Part shown: positions 24,825-35,575 of the stretch, piece after piece | Position numbering within the stretch: the first letter of the stretch is position 1 | Layout of the letters: every line of letters begins with the position of its first letter | Assembly (NCBI GenBank): GCA_026120035.1 | Contig: JALRME010000056.1 | Span: 1-64,000 of the forward strand | Length of the DNA stretch: 64,000 nucleotides | Reading direction: 5' to 3' | DNA from: Coleophoma eucalyptorum | Taxonomy: Eukaryota > Ascomycota > Leotiomycetes > Helotiales > Dermateaceae | Notes under the pieces: model-generated | What the model saw: only the letters and a program-made list of their open reading frames with translations | Databases searched by the model: none | Told to the model about the DNA's origin: nothing | Translations under genes and position numbers: made by a program

Positions 24825-26335
24825 CGGAGGTCACGGCAAAAAGTTATCAGACTGGCAGGGGTAGGCGAGCCCGTACGATAGGGGTGTTCTAGGTAATTAT
24901 TCCCAAGCTCGCTGCCTCTTTTCTTAACCCTTTATACCAAACTAAGGCTTTTCTTATAGCACAGTCAACCCGATAGAGTCGGCATAATCTTGGACTTCGG
25001 GTCTAGGTACTTACCTGGCTTAAAGATGGACTACCTATTCACAAAATTATCGAGCTTATAGGTATTTTAAATCCTATGATTTATCAACTACGAAAAAAGG
25101 CTATTAACCGTGGCTATAATCCTGATAATAGTCCTCGAATACTAATAGAATACGTCGAAGATGGAGCTCGCTCTAGAAGGCCTATTAAAGCAATAGAGCC
25201 TATAAAACAAGAGGTAATAAAGGTTGTATCAAAAAATTCAATAACTCGACAACGATATAAGCTATTACTAATATCCTTATAATTACAATAGGAGTATTCC
25301 TCTCTACTCGTACGATTTAGAATATCCTTACCTCCCTAGGTTATTCTTCTTCTAAGCCTATAATGAAGCCTAGACTTACAAACGAGGTAAAAGCTGTTCA
25401 GTTAAAGTGGTGCTTAGAACACGTAGATTGGACTCTCGAGGACTAGAAAATATTATTTGGTCGGATAAGACTTCTATAACAATAGGAGGCCAACGAGGTC
25501 GAATTCGAGTCTAGATAAAGGCTATAGAGGCTTATGAAAAACATTATATACGACGTCGATAGAAAAGGCTATAAAGAGTTTATGTTTTGGGCTTGTTTTA
25601 CTTATGATAATAAGGGTCCTTATTATATTTATGAGGATAAGACTCCTAAGGAAATAAAAGAGGCCGAGTAATAGCTTTTACAAGAGAACCGGAGGCTAGA
25701 GCCTCTTTGTAAGGCAGACTGGTAGCTTACAACTAGTTTACGACGCCTGAAAACAACTAGGAATATAGTAGGAAAGAAGCCTACTTAGAAATAGAATTAG
25801 AAGAATGGAAAGCTACTTCATGACTCTAAAGGAGGAATTAGTTAGTATCGCTATTACAAGATTATTCTTAAAGGCAAGCTATCACATTTTGCAAAGGGAT
25901 TTCTGAAAACAAGGCCAAATACTACTGTTCAAGAGGACAATGCTACTCCGTATGCTTATTCCTTTCAATATAGGATATAATATATTTGGAATATTCAAAG
26001 GATGCTATAGCCTTCAAATTCTCCGGATTTGAATGCTATTAATCCTCCTTGGTTTTGGATGAAAGGAGAAACAACTAAACATAGAGCTACTACATCTAAG
26101 CAAATGAAGCTGATTAGGAGTATTGTTGGAATGAAACACTTACACAAGAACAAATCCAGGCTTAGATTAAAAGGATTCCTATTCATATTCAAGAGGTAAT
26201 TCGGCTTAATGGAGGTAACGAGTATCGGGAATCGATTCATAGGCGTAAGAAGAACAAGGACAGGGTTAGGTAGAAATTAAGTGGGTCTTTGTCTTGCACC
26301 CCTGCCAGTCTGATAACTTTTTGCCGTGACCTTCG
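24825..26335 (+). mobile_element. Tc1/mariner-family DNA transposon relic with 38-base terminal inverted repeats
   Basis: The left end 24825-24862 starts CGGAGGTCACGGCAAAAAGT. The right end 26298-26335 is its reverse complement with one mismatch. The element is flanked on both sides by TA, the family's target duplication, and is 1511 bases long. The plus-strand relic of a transposase starts near 25076 (MIYQLRKKAINRGYN) with a helix-turn-helix region. It continues through WSDKTSITIGGQRGR (first catalytic Asp, about 25455-25500), VQEDNATPYAYSFQYR (second Asp, about 25930) and SNSPDLNAINPPWFWMK (about 26015-26060), the usual Tc1 DDE/D order. Many stops occur, several TAG where TGG (Trp) is expected, so the copy is dead and RIP-damaged. 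Confidence 0.9.
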
Positions 26336-27123
26336 TACTTCTAAGGTTAATTGATATTCTCGAGCTGATATATAGCAAATCTAAGATATAGAATAGATAA
26401 GACTCTTCTAGAAAATTAGATAAAAAATACTTGCTTCTTCTAATATTAAGGCTAGCTAGAAAGGAGCTAGCTTAATACCTTTATATCTATAGAAAGTACT
26501 TAATATACCTCTACTTAGACTTCTTTAGTTATCTTTTACTTTATAAATAAGTAATACTTTATAAGATCTAGATCTTTTTATACTTAAGAGTTCTCCCCTA
26601 GATGGGACTAAATTAGGATAACTAAATATAGTTTTTAACTTAGCTCTAGTAAGTAATAATTTACTTATATTACTAACTCGACGTTATACCAAGAGAATAA
26701 CTAGGCTAATCAAATCTTAGAATATTAAGCTTACTCTACTTTAGAAAGAGCTAAAGGATTATAAGGAGCTACTTAAAACACGAAAGAAAAAGACTAAAGA
26801 CAAAAAAATCAAATCATAAGGCGAATTTGTATTTGGTATAGAGGAAGTACTAAAAATCGTTCGCGAGGTAGAAGAAAAGTCTAAGGGAAAAAAACCACGA
26901 GGGCGACCACGCAAGTATCTAATCGAAAAAGTAGAGTAGGAAATTAAAGAATAACTAGATAATAGTTTAAGTAATTTAGAATTAGAATTGGATAAGTATA
27001 TAGCTCGTAGTACAAGATCAACGTCAGAATGGTTGAAAAAGGGTCCGAGTTCCCCAGGAGTCGCTTTATATGAAATAAATATATATATTCTATAAAGGGT
27101 TCTGCTAGACAGATCTCTTAAGA
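26336..27123 (+). pseudogene. Pogo/Fot1-type transposase C-terminus relic in AT-rich sequence
   Basis: One plus-strand frame, about 26735-26990, broken by TAA/TAG, reads ELKDYKELLKTRKKKTKDKK, then EEVLKIVREVEEKSKG and KKPRGRPRKYLIEKVE. A Lys/Arg-rich tail with an AT-hook (RGRPRK) is typical of the C-terminus of fungal pogo/Fot1-like transposases. The catalytic part is not seen nearby, so the mariner may have inserted into this older element or lie beside it. AT-richness ends sharply near 27060, just before the OYE stop codon. Confidence 0.5.
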
Positions 27124-28603
27124 CTAATATGTGGCAAGTGGCCAGTCGTTATAATTTTCATCTGTTGTTCTATATGGACCATAGTTAACCATTCCACCTC
27201 TATCATTAGTAGCAAATGGAATGCCCTTTGCAACACGAGTGACTAAGTCCTATGCCCAGTTTTTGTGTGAATAATTAAAGAAGCCTTCTGGACACTAGGT
27301 AAAGTCTTACCGGATTATAGATAAACGGCCGACCGAAAGTAATAAGATCAATCTTATCATCCTTGATCAGCTCCTCAACTTCTTCTACAGTGTACTCGTG
27401 ATTGACCATAAGCAATGTCTTGCTACCAGGATGCTTGATCAAACCTCCGAACACGTCCAGCGGCTCATAATTTGGTGGCAATTCTAGCCCTGCTGCTCTG
27501 GGAATCGACTTGAAATATTCGTCTTGGGATCTTCCCACCTGGCAGCCTCGCCGGGATAGGTTAATATAGCCTAGTTTTCGAGCCATCAGCTCCTTGATGA
27601 GGTAATCATAAGTCTCGCTCAATTCTTCGTATGATACAACTGAATCGTTATAGTCATCAGAGGGACATATCTTGATGCCAATTCGACCAGGTCCCCAGAC
27701 CTGGATGATTGTATCTAATACTTCAAGTACGAATCGACATCGATTCTCAACAGATCCCCCATATAAATCGTTCCGCTTATTAGAGTGGCTATACAGATGT
27801 AAGGGTTTATAAACAGTAATGGAGGAGAAAAGAAGGTCGCTACTCACGAGCAAAGGAAGTTATGGAGAAGATAGCCACTTTAAATCACTCACTTTAACTC
27901 ATCTTCATCGATCAAGGTCAAAATTTTACAAGCTTACCCTTGAGATAACAATTCGATACCGTCAAATCCAGCCTCTTTTGCCAGCATAACAGAATTCCTA
28001 TACTGTTCGATAATTACTTTGGGGTCCTCGATGGCGGTGATGGTCGTGGTGTGACCCTATGGGGAAAGATTTTGATCAGAGCACGGCGTTTTAAATTTTC
28101 ATTGGGCTACTTACAGGAGTACCCTTTATAACTCTAAATTTGCCGCCAGCCGCTGGTATTTTAGAAGGTGCCAACACTGGGTAGCCACTCTCTTTTAATT
28201 GCGGCATGTTTTCGTTTTGAATGCGGCCTATTGTTCCGTAGAGATTAGTAAGAAACTCAGCCCCCATCACGGTCTCGAAGTACATACCAGGATGCCATGG
28301 CTGGAAGAAAATTTTCCCCCCTTCTTTGTGAACTGCACTGGTCACCTTTTCCCAGGCTCGTGCATGGTCCTGGTTATACATCACCGGCGCGAAGGGCCAC
28401 TCGGCCCCATGTAGCGAAACAAATGTTCCCTCTGCAATGATCAGGCCGACACCATCCCTGGCTCGTACAGCGTAATGTTGAGAACTTGACTCGGTAGGTT
28501 TTCCGTTATCAATGCAGCGATTGCGTGTCATTGAGCCCATACAAATGCGGTTACGCAAATGAAGAGAGCCACCAAGGGTGACCGGGCGCAGGAGATTTGA
28601 CAT
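27124..28603 (-). CDS. Old Yellow Enzyme family NADH:flavin oxidoreductase (ene-reductase)
   Basis: FMN-dependent reductase that typically saturates C=C bonds next to a carbonyl. Five inferred exons keep frame: 28603-28115, 28056-27938, 27877-27848 (30 bases), 27788-27311 and 27249-27124, giving 413 residues, close to other family members. Blocks seen are LRPVTLGGSLHLRNRI, MTRNRC, FFQPWHPGM, AKEAGFDGIELLSQGGYLLHNFL (joined over two introns), DLYGGSVENRCRFVLEV, DLITFGRPFIYNP and the C-terminal NYGPYRTTDENYNDWP. The start MSNLLRP is chosen because it begins the family alignment. The open frame continues upstream to 29059 without homology. It is intact although RIP-damaged transposon ends about 60 bases past the stop. 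It is divergent from the monooxygenase, with which it would form reduce-then-oxidise steps. Confidence 0.9.
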
Positions 28604-29481
28604 GGCAGTGCTGGTTGGCAATACAATGATGTGATTATGTGTCGATTGAACAAAATGCAATTGAAAGGGTTCAAATCTTCTCGCACAAACTAGGTTTCTT
28701 TGAGTGTTCTTTCCACGTATCCTAGATTTACGTTTGCGATGCAGCGTGACCAGGTCGACGACTAGGCGAGCCTGGTGCAGAAGCGTATGCTGTACTTTAA
28801 TTGAAAACTTGTAAATGAATGGAAGGTCGAAAAAGACGGCACTGGGATTTTTAAAGTGGAAGGCAAGGTTGGAATGGTGAATATCATATTTTACCCCGCC
28901 TACTCTAGTCAAGAGGGACCAGATCCCCACCATTGCGGGGTTGTTGGAACCAGAAGCCGACGAACTGCGTGGGGTTTTGTCTATGGATCTATCATCCATC
29001 CCGCCATGCCCGAGCCGAATTTGGCGATGGCTGAAGACGCTCTCGGCACCGAGCGGCATTCATGGATGGAATGGATACCGAGTGCAATCGGTCATGTTGT
29101 CGGCATATCGACTCACCACGCACTGTTTCTCCTCTTTACACTTGTTTCTGACTCCATTTGCACATGTGTAGCCCAAGAGCTCTGCTTGGGTGCATTAGCC
29201 AACCAGAAGGAGGCGGCTCTATACACCCTCGGTAGCTGATGAGTATTGTGTCTGGATCATGCAATCTTCACCCGCCGATGGAGTCTTCAACTTGCAACCC
29301 TCGGTGTTAGATTCGGTCAGAAACACGTACGATAATATGGAAGCTGGCTTTGTCGACAGAGACTCAGATCACATATTAAGAGATACCACCAGTCCGTCAA
29401 AACCATCATCAAAACTTGAAGGCTCCATTAGCCTTGTATCTTCTACCTATCGATATTTTAAACGCTTTGAATAAATCAGTC
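28604..29481. promoter_or_regulatory. Divergent OYE / monooxygenase promoter
   Basis: An 878-base region shared by two divergent cluster genes. It carries TTGCGGGGTT (CreA/Mig1-like) at 28933-28942 and the perfect palindrome CTCGGCACCGAG at 29042-29053, near the middle. Open frames here (28856-29239 plus; the 5' part of 28091-29059 minus) have no recognisable content and are taken as non-coding. Confidence 0.55.
29042..29053. promoter_or_regulatory. Cluster palindrome CTCGGCACCGAG
   Basis: Near-perfect inverted repeat (differs from full symmetry only at the two central bases), 429 bases before the monooxygenase start and 439 bases before the OYE start. This is a good position for a regulator controlling both. 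Confidence 0.65.
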
Positions 29482-31284
29482 ATGCCTACCCTAGTTTCCG
29501 AACCAGCCATCCACACGAGCGGAACGAATGCAGTGCACAAAGATGAGAGCATACATACAAACGGTGTGAATACTTCTGTCTTCGACCATTCTGGAAGTGA
29601 TGTGAATTACAAAATCAGAGAAACGCCTATGGGCACGAAAAGACCCGTTAAGGTGATTTTCATGGGTATGGGTGCTGCGGGCATCAACTTTTCTTACCAT
29701 CTCGCACAACAAGCAAAAGATGTGGAGCTCTCTATTTACGAGAAAAATGACGATATAGGAGGAACATGGCTGGAAAATAAATACCCAGGCTGCGCCTGCG
29801 ATATTCCCAGTGTCGCCTACCAATTTAGCTGGCAACGGAAGCCTGATTGGTCGCACTACTACTCCGACTCGAAAGAAATCTACCGTTACTTTAAGAATAT
29901 CAGTGTGGATAACAATTTGGAGCGCCATGTCAAGTTTAGCCATAAAATCATAAATGCAGAGTGGCTCGATGGTGAAGGCAAGTGGAAAGTGACAGTAATG
30001 CGGAACAACAATCCATCTGATGTTTTCGATGAATATGCCGACTTCTTCCTGAATGGCGGAGGCTTTTTGAATGCTTGGAAGTGGCCAGACGTTAAGGGTC
30101 TGATGAATTTCCAAGGACCAAAGCTGCATAGCGCCAACTGGGATGAGAGTGTTGATCTTCAAGAAAAGAAGGTGCTCGTTGTTGGTGCCGGCAGCTCCGG
30201 TGTCCAAATTGTACCCGCCATCATTGACAAAGTCACACAACTCCATGTGGTTGCTCGATCCCCTACATGGATCACTGCTGGTTTCGCCCCTGCATACGCC
30301 GGTCCAAATGGACAGAACTTTGCATATTCCGAGGAGACGAGGAAAAAGTTCCGGGAAGATCCACAATTATACCTGTCGTACTGCAAAGGCATTGAATCAG
30401 AACTCAATCTCAGATTCCGAATCGCACTTAATGGTACCCCTGAGGCGATTGAAGCAAGAAAGTTTTCAATAAAAGAGATGCAACGCAAGCTAGCAGGAAA
30501 ACCAGAATTGATAGATAAACTTATGCCGAAGGATTTTGGCATTGGTTGTAGACGCCCAACTCCCGGGAATGGCTTCCTTGAAGCTCTTACTCAAGAAAAG
30601 ACCGTGGTGTGGACAGAGAACATCAAAGAAATCACCCCTACCGGATTTGTATCTCCCGATGGCCAGCATCATGATGTCGACGTGGTAATATGTGCCACAG
30701 GCTTCGACACGTCATTCCGTCCACAGTTTCCTATCATTTGTAACGGGAGGAACCTCCAAGATGACTTCACAACCGGAGACACCCTAGGTTATCTGGGGCT
30801 CAACCAGCCAGAAGTCCCAAATTATTTCTCTTTCAGTGGGCCCTATGGCCCCCTCGGACATGGTTCTGCTCTCCCAATGATTGAGGCATATACCAATTAT
30901 ATTCTCCAAGTTATTGAAAAGGTCCAAGCTGAGGATATCAAGAAGATCCAAGTGAAGCGTTCAGTCGCAGAACAATTCACTAAGCATGCAGACTTATATC
31001 TACAACGTACCGCATGGTCAGGTCCATGCAGCTCGTGGTTCAAAGCTGGACAAAAAGGCCGCAAGCCGGTCCTCTGGCCCGGTTCCCGCATCCATTACCT
31101 TATGGTTCTCCAGAAGCCTCGATTCGAAGATTATGAAATTGAGTATCTTTCCGGAAATGTATTCAACTTCCTCGGAGACGGGTTTGACGCGCGTGAATAT
31201 GACGGACGTGACTTGACATGGTATTACGGCTTGCTCAATAGCACAGATAAGCAGCCTGGATATTTTCCACCGCCTATGTTCTAA
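29482..31284 (+). CDS. Baeyer-Villiger-type flavin monooxygenase (class B)
   Basis: FAD- and NADPH-dependent oxygenase that inserts oxygen next to a ketone, giving an ester or lactone. Single exon of 600 residues from MPTLVSEPAIH; a Met 22 codons upstream is also in frame. Seen are the first Rossmann motif GMGAAG (residues 62-67), DIGGTWLENKYPGCACDIPS, the Baeyer-Villiger fingerprint FQGPKLHSANW (210-220, pattern FxGxxxHxxxW) and the second Rossmann motif GAGSSG (235-240). The fingerprint residue after Trp is Asp, as in part of the family, rather than Pro. The length and the roughly 50-residue N-terminal extension resemble cyclododecanone/steroid-type and 4-hydroxyacetophenone-type enzymes more than the short cyclohexanone type. 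It is the key enzyme of the proposed pathway. The ketone substrate cannot be read from sequence. Confidence 0.92.
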   Translation: MPTLVSEPAIHTSGTNAVHKDESIHTNGVNTSVFDHSGSDVNYKIRETPMGTKRPVKVIFMGMGAAGINFSYHLAQQAKDVELSIYEKNDDIGGTWLENKYPGCACDIPSVAYQFSWQRKPDWSHYYSDSKEIYRYFKNISVDNNLERHVKFSHKIINAEWLDGEGKWKVTVMRNNNPSDVFDEYADFFLNGGGFLNAWKWPDVKGLMNFQGPKLHSANWDESVDLQEKKVLVVGAGSSGVQIVPAIIDKVTQLHVVARSPTWITAGFAPAYAGPNGQNFAYSEETRKKFREDPQLYLSYCKGIESELNLRFRIALNGTPEAIEARKFSIKEMQRKLAGKPELIDKLMPKDFGIGCRRPTPGNGFLEALTQEKTVVWTENIKEITPTGFVSPDGQHHDVDVVICATGFDTSFRPQFPIICNGRNLQDDFTTGDTLGYLGLNQPEVPNYFSFSGPYGPLGHGSALPMIEAYTNYILQVIEKVQAEDIKKIQVKRSVAEQFTKHADLYLQRTAWSGPCSSWFKAGQKGRKPVLWPGSRIHYLMVLQKPRFEDYEIEYLSGNVFNFLGDGFDAREYDGRDLTWYYGLLNSTDKQPGYFPPPMF

Positions 31285-32360
31285 TTGTTTATTCACAGCA
31301 GTATTTTTTCATGGGTGATTAGTGGGCGCAGTCTCCTTAAATATATGTTTTTAGTTCCATTCAAAATTGTAACTACAAGGCTTCAGGGTTAGACTTTGTC
31401 AAGTTCACTTACATTACGGTCGCTCTCGAGTATTGAAGAGAAATGAATCACCTTAACAGTAAATGTGCCACTACATACCTCTGAGACTGTTTAAACTTTC
31501 AAAAAAAACCCCTCCTCATAAATCTTGCAGTTTCGTAAATATGCTACTGTCCTATCATAAACCACCTCCATATTCATCTCTAACGTATTTTATTAAACTT
31601 ATTAACCTTTGAGCTACTCATTGGGGTCTCATAAGACAGTCTTTTGAAATACAACCAACTCTATAGGCCAAGCATGCAAATACATCACCCATAAAATCAC
31701 AGGATCTAGTTATAGATACCAATACTGCTTTCTTCATTTTGGGGTTTCTAATTGCTCATGTTTTAAAAATATCTGAATAATCTACTTTATTTTTAGGGCT
31801 CGTTCTAATAATTACCCGTGAATTTATGTCGATCTATTTTAAATATTTGACTTATGGTATTTGTAATTTCAACCTTGGAGTTCTAAATGATATCTAACTT
31901 CGCAGATCAGCCACTTACAGTGTAGTTTCATGGCTCAACAGTGCTGGAGAAGAAATTGTGAAATAGGTAGCCACGCCAAGTAGCTTTTGAAGCAAGTTCT
32001 ATTAATAAGACTATGTAGAGCCGAGTAGTGAGAGTGCTTATCCGTAGCCAGACGTTGCCGCAGCTCGGTGCCGAGACTTATCACCGCGTAAAAAAAAATG
32101 GCTGTCAAATATTAGGTAAGTTACCTTGTTTAGTCACCTAGAAATAAATGCTACACATATAACTATACATAGATCGTCGTTGGTTGCTGCTTCCTAAGAC
32201 GGCTCCGCCTCCCACCACCTCCCTTGTTGAAGACAGAGACACTCCAATCACTCCATATCCCGAAACCCTTCTTTAAAAGTACATTTGTGGTATGTTACAA
32301 ATATTAAAGATAATCTAGATCGAAGAAAAATACGACAATATCGTAAAACAGGACTCTTAG
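31285..32360. other. Intergenic region upstream of the thioesterase
   Basis: About 1.1 kb, AT-rich on the left and without a supported gene. The palindrome at 32064-32075 lies 286 bases before the thioesterase start. The two flanking genes point the same way. Confidence 0.4.
32064..32075. promoter_or_regulatory. Cluster palindrome CTCGGTGCCGAG
   Basis: Fourth copy of CTCGG-NN-CCGAG, upstream of the thioesterase-like gene at 32361. Confidence 0.6.
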
Positions 32361-33452
32361 ATGGCTGTCCCCGCCCATACACAAGAATTCGAAGATGCTA
32401 TCACTATCACGCCTCTGTCCTTCAATGAATACTCGGTTAATCTCAGTTCAGCATGGTCGATAGGAAGTGGTATGTACCTGAAAACAATATGACACTCACA
32501 GTAATAAGTTTCGAGAGGGCTTTGAGTAACAATTATGGCAGTTCCCAATGGTGGATACATAACCGCCGTCCTTCATCGCCTGGCAACGACTCATTTTAAG
32601 CATACTCACCTACATCGCTACAAGTCAGATCAGATACCAATCAGCATGCAATTAAATTTCCTTCGCCGATCGTATGCAGGACTGGCATTATTGACTGTGC
32701 AGGATACCAAGTTAGGACAGAGAACTTCAACAATACACGTGACACTATCGCAACAAGATACATCATTACAATCGTCTCCTTCATCTCCTTCACCAAGAAA
32801 AGTTAAAGCGACGGGATACATTACAGTCTCGAGTTTGATACATAATATCGGAATCTCAATGCCATCAAACTGGACTGTTCATCCTCCTCCACCAAGTTCA
32901 TACCCTCCACAATTCGATGGAGAAGGCAATGAACAGTTAGACTTATCAAGCCCTTGGAGGAGAATCGTCATTCAGCACCCTGAGTTTCGTCGTGCAACAT
33001 GTCACACCGAAGCGTATGGACCAGCAGTCGGTCAGAAAGAACAAAGATATGGAATTACTGACCAGTGGGCGCGACTACGGCCGATTGGGGAAAGAGGTGG
33101 GCAAGGGAAATGGACAAACGAGGCAGTTGCGTATTTAACAGACATATTTCCAGAGGCGCTTGGAAGCTTGGAGAAGGCCTGTAACGAAAATCTAACTGAC
33201 ACTGGGGACAATGGGAAGAGAGTGGCGGTTCCATTTTGGTTCCCCACTGTGACTCTTAATATCGATTTTAAAAAGCCATTACCTGCCTCTGGAATTGAGT
33301 GGGTCTATAGCCGAGTTGTCATGAAGGCTATTCGTGGCGGCAGGACAGATATTGAAGTTGTTTTATTAGATGAGCAAGGCGAGATTATTGCTTTAGCGAC
33401 ACAAGTAGGATTGGTGATGAGTACGCGTCGCAATAGAAGAACCAAGATTTAA
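32361..33452 (+). CDS. Acyl-CoA thioesterase-like protein (double hotdog, 4HBT_3/TesB type)
   Basis: Predicted to hydrolyse a CoA thioester. Two inferred exons, 32361-32469 and 32542-33452 (intron GTATGT...GCAG), give 339 residues in frame. The join rebuilds SIGSVPNGGYITAVLHRLA, the first hotdog helix of TesB-like proteins (pattern PxGGYxAAxxLRA). The second half ends WVYSRVVMKAIRGGRTDIEVVLLDEQGEIIALATQ, cut here as family context: a beta-strand-rich second hotdog with a DE-GE-IALA segment typical of PF13622. No targeting signal is obvious. Next to an acyl-CoA ligase it could release a product acid, trim CoA esters or prevent CoA trapping. It may instead be a non-thioester hydrolase. Family assignment is good, but its role in the pathway is open. 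Confidence 0.8.
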
Positions 33453-33724
33453 ATTACACCAGACCTTGAGTTTTCAATTACAAACTCACCTATATATTAT
33501 GATGGATCTTCAACTTCAAAAGAGACAAAAATAATGAGTTTGGGTTCTCGTTAGTAGATCCCCTCGTGCCAAAGGAGCATTTTTAATATGTGCAATAGCA
33601 TTCTGTATAAGAACAAACATATCTTCAATTCAAGGCCAAACATAGATATATGTGATAAGCGGAAATACTAATGATCATTGTTCTAAACTTAAAGAGGCGA
33701 CTAGAATACACTTTAATTGTCTAC

Positions 33725-34735
33725 TTATTCGAAAAAGGATTTTTGAGCTACGATCTTCTCGAAAACCTCCTTATCATGTCCAAAAATCAATTTGGCATTA
33801 AACAAACGTTGTAGCCTCTGAATCATTTGGAAACTTCTGAACCACGCAGTATGATCTCTTGCCAACCAGCCTTGTGGCTGTCCTAATTCGTAATTTTCGG
33901 TGACGTGGAACTGATCTGTCGTGAATATAAAAGTCCCATCCTTGTCAAGGTTGACTTGCATCGCACATAAGCCTGGGGTGTGACCTGGAGATAGATGCAG
34001 CGTGATACCTTGGAAGAGCTCGATATGCTCGTCTGAGAAGGTTTTCCACTTAAGTCTAGACAAATCCAAATAATCGGCCAAGTAGACGCCGAGATCCATT
34101 TCAGTCCCTACAGCCCAGCAGGCGTGCTTGAATTCTTCCTCGTGGACGTAAATTGGGACGTCGGTTCCAATAAAGTGCTCGAGGCCACCGGCATGATCAA
34201 GATGCAAGTGGCCACAGATGACGGCTTTGACATCCTTAATATCATTACCGGTAGCTTTGATTGCTGCTGGGAGTTTGTGGTGTTCTTCATATACTACCCG
34301 CGGAAATACATCGATCAAGGGCGGGCCCCATTTCTAGTTTTTAACGTTTAGCAACCCATCTCAATCATCAAGATAGTGACACGCTCAGGAACATACAACT
34401 TCAATATCTTCGGCACAGCCAGTCTCAAAAAGAATTAGCCCTTCTTGTGGATGTTCTATTAATGCAGCCATAGAGATAAGATTGCGACGTTTGCGCTCAG
34501 GGCTGCTGTCGCTTTGTGTGCTGGCGTTAGCACCTCTAAGGAGCCTGGCAGAGCAAAAGTTAGCCTAGTGGGGCATTTATTCTTCGGTATAATTTGGGGT
34601 ATTTTACCATCCTTCATCGCATTGCAATATTCCCAGGTTTAGCAAGTGCATCTTTGTGCCTGGTGGACATTTGAAGGCAGGGATATTGGCATTGACTAGC
34701 AACGAAGCCAAATCCGATGCTGGAATTGTAACCAT
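33725..34735 (-). CDS. Metallo-beta-lactamase-fold lactonase (AHL-lactonase-like)
   Basis: Zinc hydrolase of the family that includes quorum-sensing lactonases AiiA/AttM. Three inferred exons, 34735-34608, 34544-34397 and 34333-33725, keep frame and give 294 residues, slightly longer than the bacterial enzymes. Seen are the metal motif HLHLDH (residues 134-139) followed by AGG, a second His in SPGHTPG, an Asp in FTTDQFH (where family members have the bridging Asp) and a final His in FGHDKE. The N-terminal part, KMHLLNLGILQCDEGW and HPQEGLILFETGC, matches the family's first strands and is only seen after splicing. Most relatives open lactone rings. That fits the product of a Baeyer-Villiger enzyme acting on a cyclic ketone, which is the main reason to propose a lactone intermediate here. 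Confidence 0.88.
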
Positions 34736-35575
34736 AGTGCTTATGATGGGGTATTAAAGTTTGTCGGCGAAACTTGAATATTTTGCTCAGAGCAGAAAAT
34801 AATGGTCAGAGTCAAAAAGAAAAGGGCCCATAACGACTTCGATATATAAACGAACGTCCTTATTGCCCCGCGTCGAGCAGCTGGTGAGGGGTGCATATTT
34901 CCTTCATCACATAAAGTGCAGAGACCGAGACATTGTATACTATGCTAAGCGATCGGCTTTTGGACCTTCCCCAGCACCTGAACATTCGGCATTCAATCTC
35001 GACGTCCTCGGTCCCCAAAAGTGGCACAAAAGTACTGTAGTTTACCGATTGCGGAATCACCGCCACCACGCACGAAAACTAATTAATATGAAGGGAATAA
35101 TACCGCACCATAACTGGGACTCTTCGAAGCTAATGTACATATAAGGCTGTACAGCGGAAACTTGCCGTTCAAGCTTACACTATGTTATTATTCCCCCCCT
35201 ATAGCGGGGTAATCCTGCAACAACACCATTATTATTATTACTACTGTATGTAGTTACAAATTCTGTATTGTTGCATAATGACGCAAAACATGATCAAATT
35301 CTCAGGCTCCTACCAGTAATGGTTTGTACACAGACAAGGCAACAGAACACAGTTTAGATGTTTAAAATCAATATTGAATAAGTTCATTCAAAGAGCAGCT
35401 AGCTGTTTTCGTGTAATAATAGATCGCCAAAACCACAGTAAGTGAAGATAAAACAGCTTGCCTTATTTGACAAAATCTGAGTATATCTACATAGCGTTTA
35501 TTGATAAACGATTTGAAAATTCTCTTGGAATCAATAGATTGCTGCCACTCTAAATACCCCATTGATAGTTGAGGC
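34736..35575. promoter_or_regulatory. Lactonase upstream region with an imperfect palindrome
   Basis: 840 bases without a supported gene. TCGGTCCCCA at 35008-35017 matches the cluster core TCGGNNCCGA except for one base. ACCGAG half-sites occur near 34925. A GCGGGGTAA stretch is at 35204-35212. Confidence 0.3.

Noticed and set aside
28604..29059. Upstream extension of the OYE reading frame to a Met at 29059
   Set aside because: No similarity to the family before MSNLLRP, and it would consume the promoter shared with the monooxygenase.
29491..30366. Long minus-strand open frame (291 codons) inside the monooxygenase
   Set aside because: Lies fully antisense to a well-supported BVMO with cofactor motifs; no recognisable domain. 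Treated as a shadow.
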